DNA from: Verrucomicrobiota bacterium
Lineage (GTDB): Bacteria > Verrucomicrobiota > Verrucomicrobiia > Limisphaerales > JAFMIX01
Length of the DNA: 8,603 bases
Assembly (NCBI GenBank): GCA_026397895.1
Contig: JAPLTZ010000369.1
Location: 12,016-20,618 of the forward strand
Reading direction: 5' to 3'
Below are positions 5,589 to 8,603 of this stretch, piece by piece (the stretch's first letter is position 1; the number at the start of each line of letters is the position of its first letter). The position numbers were made by a program, and so were the translations under genes. Below the pieces are notes generated by a model. That model did not search any database. It saw only the letters and a program-made list of their open reading frames with translations, and was not told the origin of the DNA.

Positions 5589-6251
5589 TCACATGTTGAA
5601 TTCCGGGCCGAGATAAATCTCGCGCGCCTTGGGGTCGTTGACGAGCTGCTCGGCCACGCCGTCGTAGACGACCTCGCCCTTGTGGATGAGGTAGGCGCGA
5701 TCCACGAGCTTCAAGGTTTCGCGGACGTTGTGGTCGGTGATGAGGATGCCGAGGCCGCGTTCGCGGAGGCGGCGGATGATTTTCTGGACTTCGTAAACGG
5801 CGATGGGGTCAATGCCGCTGAAAGGTTCGTCGAGCAGCAGCAGTTTTGGGCTGGTGACGAGCGCGCGGGTGATTTCCAGCCGGCGCTTTTCGCCGCCGCT
5901 CAACTGATACGCCATGCTCTTGGCGACGCCGGTGAGGTCGAGTTCTTCGAGGAGATATTTCAGCCGCACGGCGCGCTCGGTGGATTTCATCGCGCAGGTT
6001 TCGAGGATGGCGAGGATGTTCTGCTCGACGGTGAGCTTGCGGAAAACGGACGGCTCCTGCGTGAGATAGCCGATGCCCAGCCGCGCGCGCAGGTGCATGG
6101 GCCGGTCGGTGATGTCCGCGCCAAGGAATCGGACCTCGCCCTGATCGGGGCGGATGCCGCCGACGACCATGTTGAAGGTGGTGGTCTTGCCGGCGCCGTT
6201 CGGGCCGAGCAGGCCCGCGGAATTGTTGGGCGGAGTTTCCATGCGGGTCAT
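5589..6251 (-). CDS. lptB: LPS export ABC transporter ATPase LptB, short at the N-terminus
   Basis: 220 residues. LptB hydrolyses ATP at the inner face of the inner membrane, with LptF/LptG, to pull LPS out toward the periplasmic bridge. Motifs are Walker A GPNGAGKT at 16-23, a Q-loop around Gln65 in GYLTQEPSVFRKLTV, signature LSGGE at 117-121 followed by KRRLEI, Walker B LLLLDEP ending in catalytic Glu142, and the switch His174 in ITDHNV. The C-terminus DPKAREIYLGPEF is typical of LptB. The start is ATG at 6251, overlapping the lptA stop as ATGA; ATG at 6242 is an alternative. E. coli LptB places this Walker A about 20 residues further in. The first beta strand and the A-loop aromatic residue that stacks on the ATP adenine are therefore missing, replaced by METPPNNSAG. 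Nothing upstream in any frame supplies them. Confidence 0.9.
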   Translation of the reverse strand: MTRMETPPNNSAGLLGPNGAGKTTTFNMVVGGIRPDQGEVRFLGADITDRPMHLRARLGIGYLTQEPSVFRKLTVEQNILAILETCAMKSTERAVRLKYLLEELDLTGVAKSMAYQLSGGEKRRLEITRALVTSPKLLLLDEPFSGIDPIAVYEVQKIIRRLRERGLGILITDHNVRETLKLVDRAYLIHKGEVVYDGVAEQLVNDPKAREIYLGPEFNM

Positions 6252-6832
6252 TTCGACGGGCTGAGGATGGAGCTGTTGGTGATGTCCGGCGATTGCGTGA
6301 TGCGCATGCGGGAGTTGGTGGCCTTGATGGTGTTGTTGACGCGGTCGAGCGTGATGACGTCGCCGCGCCACGTGCCTTGGGCGGTGGTGAGGACGGGGGT
6401 TTCAAGCAGCTCCATGACGTCGTTGGTGTAGGTCTTGGTGAGGTTGTAGGTGTAGATGGCCTTGCCGCCGGTGCCGTGGATGCGCTGGCCTTTTTCGTCC
6501 ACGAAGTCAATGACCACGCCGGTCTCGGCGATGACGCTCTGGTATTTGCTGCCGTTTTCCTCGGTGAGCTTGACGGTGAGGGTGTCGCAGGCGAGTTCCA
6601 TGCGGGGGTCTTTGACGCGCACGTCGCCGAGGTAGATGGCGGTGCGGGCCTTGAGGTCGAAGTAGGCGCTCTTGGAAAGGATTTCCGTGGCGGGCGCGGT
6701 TTCGGTGTTGGTGCCGCGCGGCACGGGGGTGTTCATTTTGAACAGCGGGGAGGCGGGCGCGACGGCGTTGGTGGCGGCGCGGCCCAGGGCGGCGGCGGCG
6801 AAAATGCAAATCAACAGGAGCAATTTTTTCAT
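6248..6832 (-). CDS. lptA: LptA/OstA-like periplasmic LPS transport protein
   Basis: 194 residues. It begins with a signal peptide, MKKLLLLICIFAAAALGRA, with a likely cut near residue 19. An OstA/LptA-type beta-rich domain follows from about 48 to 180: SKSAYFDLKARTAIYLGDVRVKDP, then MELACDTLTVKL, then GTGGKAIYTYN and TWRGDVITLD. LptA forms the periplasmic beta-jellyroll bridge that carries LPS to the outer membrane. The assignment rests on this pattern and on the position between an LptC-like gene and lptB; sequence conservation in the family is low. The start ATG at 6832 overlaps the upstream stop by 4 bases (ATGA), and its own stop overlaps lptB in the same way, so translation is probably coupled. 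Confidence 0.8.
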   Translation of the reverse strand: MKKLLLLICIFAAAALGRAATNAVAPASPLFKMNTPVPRGTNTETAPATEILSKSAYFDLKARTAIYLGDVRVKDPRMELACDTLTVKLTEENGSKYQSVIAETGVVIDFVDEKGQRIHGTGGKAIYTYNLTKTYTNDVMELLETPVLTTAQGTWRGDVITLDRVNNTIKATNSRMRITQSPDITNSSILSPSK

Positions 6833-7338
6833 GGCTTGGAAACGATGGCCGGCGCTTGCCGGATGACGGTGTGGACGCGGTTGGAGATGGTGAACAGGGA
6901 ATTGGTCTGCTGCCAGAGGAAGCCTTCGCCGCGGATGAGCATCTTGCCGTCGCCGCTGCGCGCCTCGATGCGGCCGGCGGAGCTGGCGGTCTGCGTGACG
7001 GAATTGTAGGTGCATTCGGGGGCGCGCACGACGAGCTCGGTGGTGCCGTCGAGGTTGTAGGTTTCGACGAGCAGCTCGTGGATGAGCACGCGGCCGTTCG
7101 GCTGCGGCTCGGCTTCGGCGCCGCGCAGGAGGGACTTCATCTGGTTCTGGTGCGGCGCTTCGTAATATTCCGGCACATAAAAATCCTTCACCCGCCCGAA
7201 GTTGGCGGCCTCGGCGGCGGGCGTGGTTGCGGCGGGGGCGTTGGTTTCCTGCGCGAACAATCTTCCGCCCGGCCCGCCCAGCAGCGCGAGCGCGACGAGC
7301 AGTCGCAACGGAACGCGGTTGATGGATGGGGTTCGCAT
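6829..7338 (-). CDS. LptC-like / OstA-like LPS export protein
   Basis: 169 residues. The hydrophobic N-terminal segment (about 10-28) looks like a signal peptide with a likely cut at LFA-QE (29/30), although LptC proteins usually keep this as a membrane anchor. After an Ala/Thr-rich linker comes a beta-rich region: DFYVPEYYEAPHQNQMKSLLRG, VLIHELLVETYN, TELVVRAPECTYN, SAGRIEARSGDGKMLIRGEGFLW. This resembles the LptC/LptA fold, which binds LPS at the periplasmic face of the inner membrane. Calling it lptC rests mainly on gene order (kdsA, this gene, lptA-like, lptB); a second LptA-like protein is the alternative. The ATG at 7338 follows the kdsA stop by one base, and the stop overlaps the next ATG. 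Confidence 0.65.
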   Translation of the reverse strand: MRTPSINRVPLRLLVALALLGGPGGRLFAQETNAPAATTPAAEAANFGRVKDFYVPEYYEAPHQNQMKSLLRGAEAEPQPNGRVLIHELLVETYNLDGTTELVVRAPECTYNSVTQTASSAGRIEARSGDGKMLIRGEGFLWQQTNSLFTISNRVHTVIRQAPAIVSKP

Positions 7339-7339
7339 G

Positions 7340-8155
7340 TCAGCGGGCGGCGGCGTGGATTTTTTTCAGGTTCGCGATGAGCGCGGGCATTTCGCGCAGC
7401 GGAATCATGTTCGGCCCGTCGCTCATGGCTTTGTCTGGATTCGGGTGCGTCTCGATGAAGATGCCGTCCGCGCCGGCGATGAGCGCGCAGCGGGCGAGCA
7501 CGGGGGCAAACTCGCGTTGTCCGCTGGATTTATCGCCGCCGCCGCCGGGGAGTTGCACGGAATGCGTGGCGTCGAAAATCACCGGGCAGCCGTAGCGTTT
7601 CAGGATGGGAATGGAACGCATATCGGCGACAAGGTTGTTGTAGCCGAACGTCGTGCCGCGCTCGGTGAGCAGAATCTTTTTGCCGCCGGCGAGCCGGGCC
7701 TTCTCGGCGACGCGCCCCATCTCGGCGGGCGAGAGGAACTGGCCTTTCTTGAGATTCACGATCTTGCCGGTGGCGACGGCGGCTTCGATGAGATCGGTCT
7801 GGCGGCAGAGGAAGGCGGGGATTTGCAGGATGTCCACGACCTCGGCGGCGGCGGCGGTCTGCTCGGCGGTGTGAACGTCGGTGAGGACGGGCACGCCGAA
7901 TTCGGCGCGGATTTTGGCGAGCACGCGCAATCCGGCGGCGATGCCCGGCCCGCGAAAGGCTTTGGCGGAGGTGCGGTTGGCCTTGTCTAAGCTGGCTTTG
8001 AAGACGTAGTTGACGCGGAGCGCGGCGCAGGTTTTGACCAGCGCGGCGGCGATCTGGAGGCAGAGACGCTCGCTCTCGATCACGCACGGCCCGGCGATGA
8101 GCGTGAGGCGGGCGGGTTGGTTCAGCGATTTCCAGATGGCGGCGTCACTTGGCAC
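7340..8155 (-). CDS. kdsA: 3-deoxy-8-phosphooctulonate synthase (KDO-8-P synthase), metal-dependent type
   Basis: 271 residues, complete. It condenses PEP with D-arabinose 5-phosphate to KDO-8-phosphate, the committed precursor of the KDO sugar joining lipid A to the LPS core; cytoplasmic. Recognised motifs are IAGPCVIES at 20-28, KASLDKANRTS at 53-63, FRGPG at 67-71, TDVH at 92-95, DILQIPAFLCRQTDL at 108-122, LKKGQFL at 135-141, TERGTTFGYNNLV at 164-176, FDATHSVQLPGG at 194-205 and ETHP at 235-238. Cys24, His198, Glu235 and Asp246 match the metal ligands of the Aquifex-type enzyme; the metal-free E. coli type has Asn in the Cys position. The start is GTG at 8155, since no ATG fits. It appears to be the first gene of the operon. 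Confidence 0.96.
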   Translation of the reverse strand: MPSDAAIWKSLNQPARLTLIAGPCVIESERLCLQIAAALVKTCAALRVNYVFKASLDKANRTSAKAFRGPGIAAGLRVLAKIRAEFGVPVLTDVHTAEQTAAAAEVVDILQIPAFLCRQTDLIEAAVATGKIVNLKKGQFLSPAEMGRVAEKARLAGGKKILLTERGTTFGYNNLVADMRSIPILKRYGCPVIFDATHSVQLPGGGGDKSSGQREFAPVLARCALIAGADGIFIETHPNPDKAMSDGPNMIPLREMPALIANLKKIHAAAR

Positions 8156-8182
8156 GGCAAGGTTTTAGCAGCGCGCCTGCGG

Positions 8183-8211
8183 AATGTAAATGCCCGGCGC
8201 GGTCAGGAAAA
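8183..8211 (-). promoter_or_regulatory. Weak candidate promoter for the kdsA-to-GH57 operon
   Basis: On the minus strand TTTTCC and TACATT are separated by 17 bases, ending about 27 bases before the kdsA GTG, in the only untranslated stretch upstream of the operon. The match to a sigma-70 consensus is poor, and the stretch is simply more AT-rich than its surroundings. It is a position to test rather than a firm call. Confidence 0.25.
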
Positions 8212-8236
8212 TTTTGTCCGCCAGAGGTGGGGCGAC

Positions 8237-8603
8237 TCAGGCTTCACGTTTCGCAACGGGATTTTTCCACTTCAATCCTCGGAAGCGGGCGAAGTCGCCG
8301 TCAGCGGAGTGCAACACGCAGTTATGTTCCACCGCCAGTGCTGCCAGATGCGCGTCGGAAACCAGATTGGCGGTGGCATTGCCCGCGCGCAGCATCTGCT
8401 GAAAAATGGCCCAATGATTTTCGGTCGGCTGGAGCATCCGCACACAGGGCTGGGCGAACCAGCTTTGCACCCGCTCAATCGCCTCCTTGCCGGTCAGGGG
8501 CTGCCGCTGGATGCGCGGGTTGGTGGCGATGCGGATGAAGGCATTTACCGTCGGCCAGCAAAGACCGACCGTTTCCGCGCCGCTCAACTGCGCGTCCCAC
8601 CAT
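8237..8603 (-). CDS. VapC-like PIN-domain ribonuclease toxin, N-terminus beyond the window
   Basis: The last 121 or so residues of a PIN-domain protein, read from WWDAQLSGAETVGLCW to VAKREA. PIN toxins of VapBC modules cleave RNA with a cluster of acidic residues binding Mg2+. Visible family features are TVNAFIRIATNPRI (the usual LRIxTxPRI helix), AQPCVRML, and NLVSDAHLAALAVEH with its conserved Asp. SADGDFARFRGLKWKNP follows, with the final acidic residues. The first catalytic Asp (DxN motif) and the start codon lie outside, as would a VapB antitoxin. A TTG in view near 8587 is unlikely to be the real start, because the frame stays open to the window edge with PIN-like sequence. The gene is 81 bases upstream of kdsA on the same strand and is probably an independent unit. 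Confidence 0.85.
   Translation of the reverse strand, partial: WWDAQLSGAETVGLCWPTVNAFIRIATNPRIQRQPLTGKEAIERVQSWFAQPCVRMLQPTENHWAIFQQMLRAGNATANLVSDAHLAALAVEHNCVLHSADGDFARFRGLKWKNPVAKREA

Noticed and set aside
8156..8236. Possible tRNA or small RNA between the PIN gene and kdsA
   Set aside because: The gap is only 81 bases and shows no cloverleaf, stable hairpin or terminator; at best it holds the operon promoter.

Overview
The window most resembles a GC-rich, Gram-negative bacterium of the Verrucomicrobiota, perhaps near Pedosphaera/Limisphaera. This is inferred from gene order, the style of the HPr kinase and HPr, the DUF4912 + GH57 pair and the short intergenic repeats. No rRNA or other marker gene is present to confirm it. 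Genes for KDO synthesis and LPS transport show that the cell makes an outer membrane with KDO-containing LPS.

Left part, plus strand (1-1334): the 3' end of a divergent NAD-dependent DNA ligase (LigA-like) that stops where the BRCT domain would normally begin, then a complete TauE/SafE-type (TSUP) permease. A roughly 98-bp imperfect inverted-repeat element (1360-1457) fills the convergent gap before the next gene.

Main part, minus strand, read from right to left (8155 down to 1460): one tightly packed apparent operon, kdsA > lptC-like > lptA-like > lptB > hprK > HPr > DUF4912 protein > GH57 alpha-glucan branching enzyme. The first four genes make KDO-8-phosphate and export LPS. hprK and HPr form a kinase/phosphocarrier pair of the regulatory type. 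The last two genes belong to glycogen-type alpha-glucan metabolism. The order recalls the proteobacterial kds-lpt-rpoN-hpf-ptsN-hprK-npr cluster without rpoN, hpf and ptsN, and with a glucan-branching module added. This links envelope synthesis, HPr phosphorylation and carbon storage in one transcription unit.

Right edge (8237-8603): the C-terminal two thirds of a VapC-like PIN-domain ribonuclease toxin, cut by the window end.

Several genes look structurally unusual. LptB lacks about 20 N-terminal residues, including the A-loop. The DUF4912 gene has an apparent one-base frameshift just before a C-terminal membrane helix; the shift happens to leave an open frame that runs into the GH57 gene. 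HprK has Ile in place of the usual His of the HG motif. Two operon genes (hprK and GH57) have short-period tandem repeats against their start codons in place of Shine-Dalgarno sequences. Whether these reflect biology or assembly errors cannot be settled from the sequence alone.
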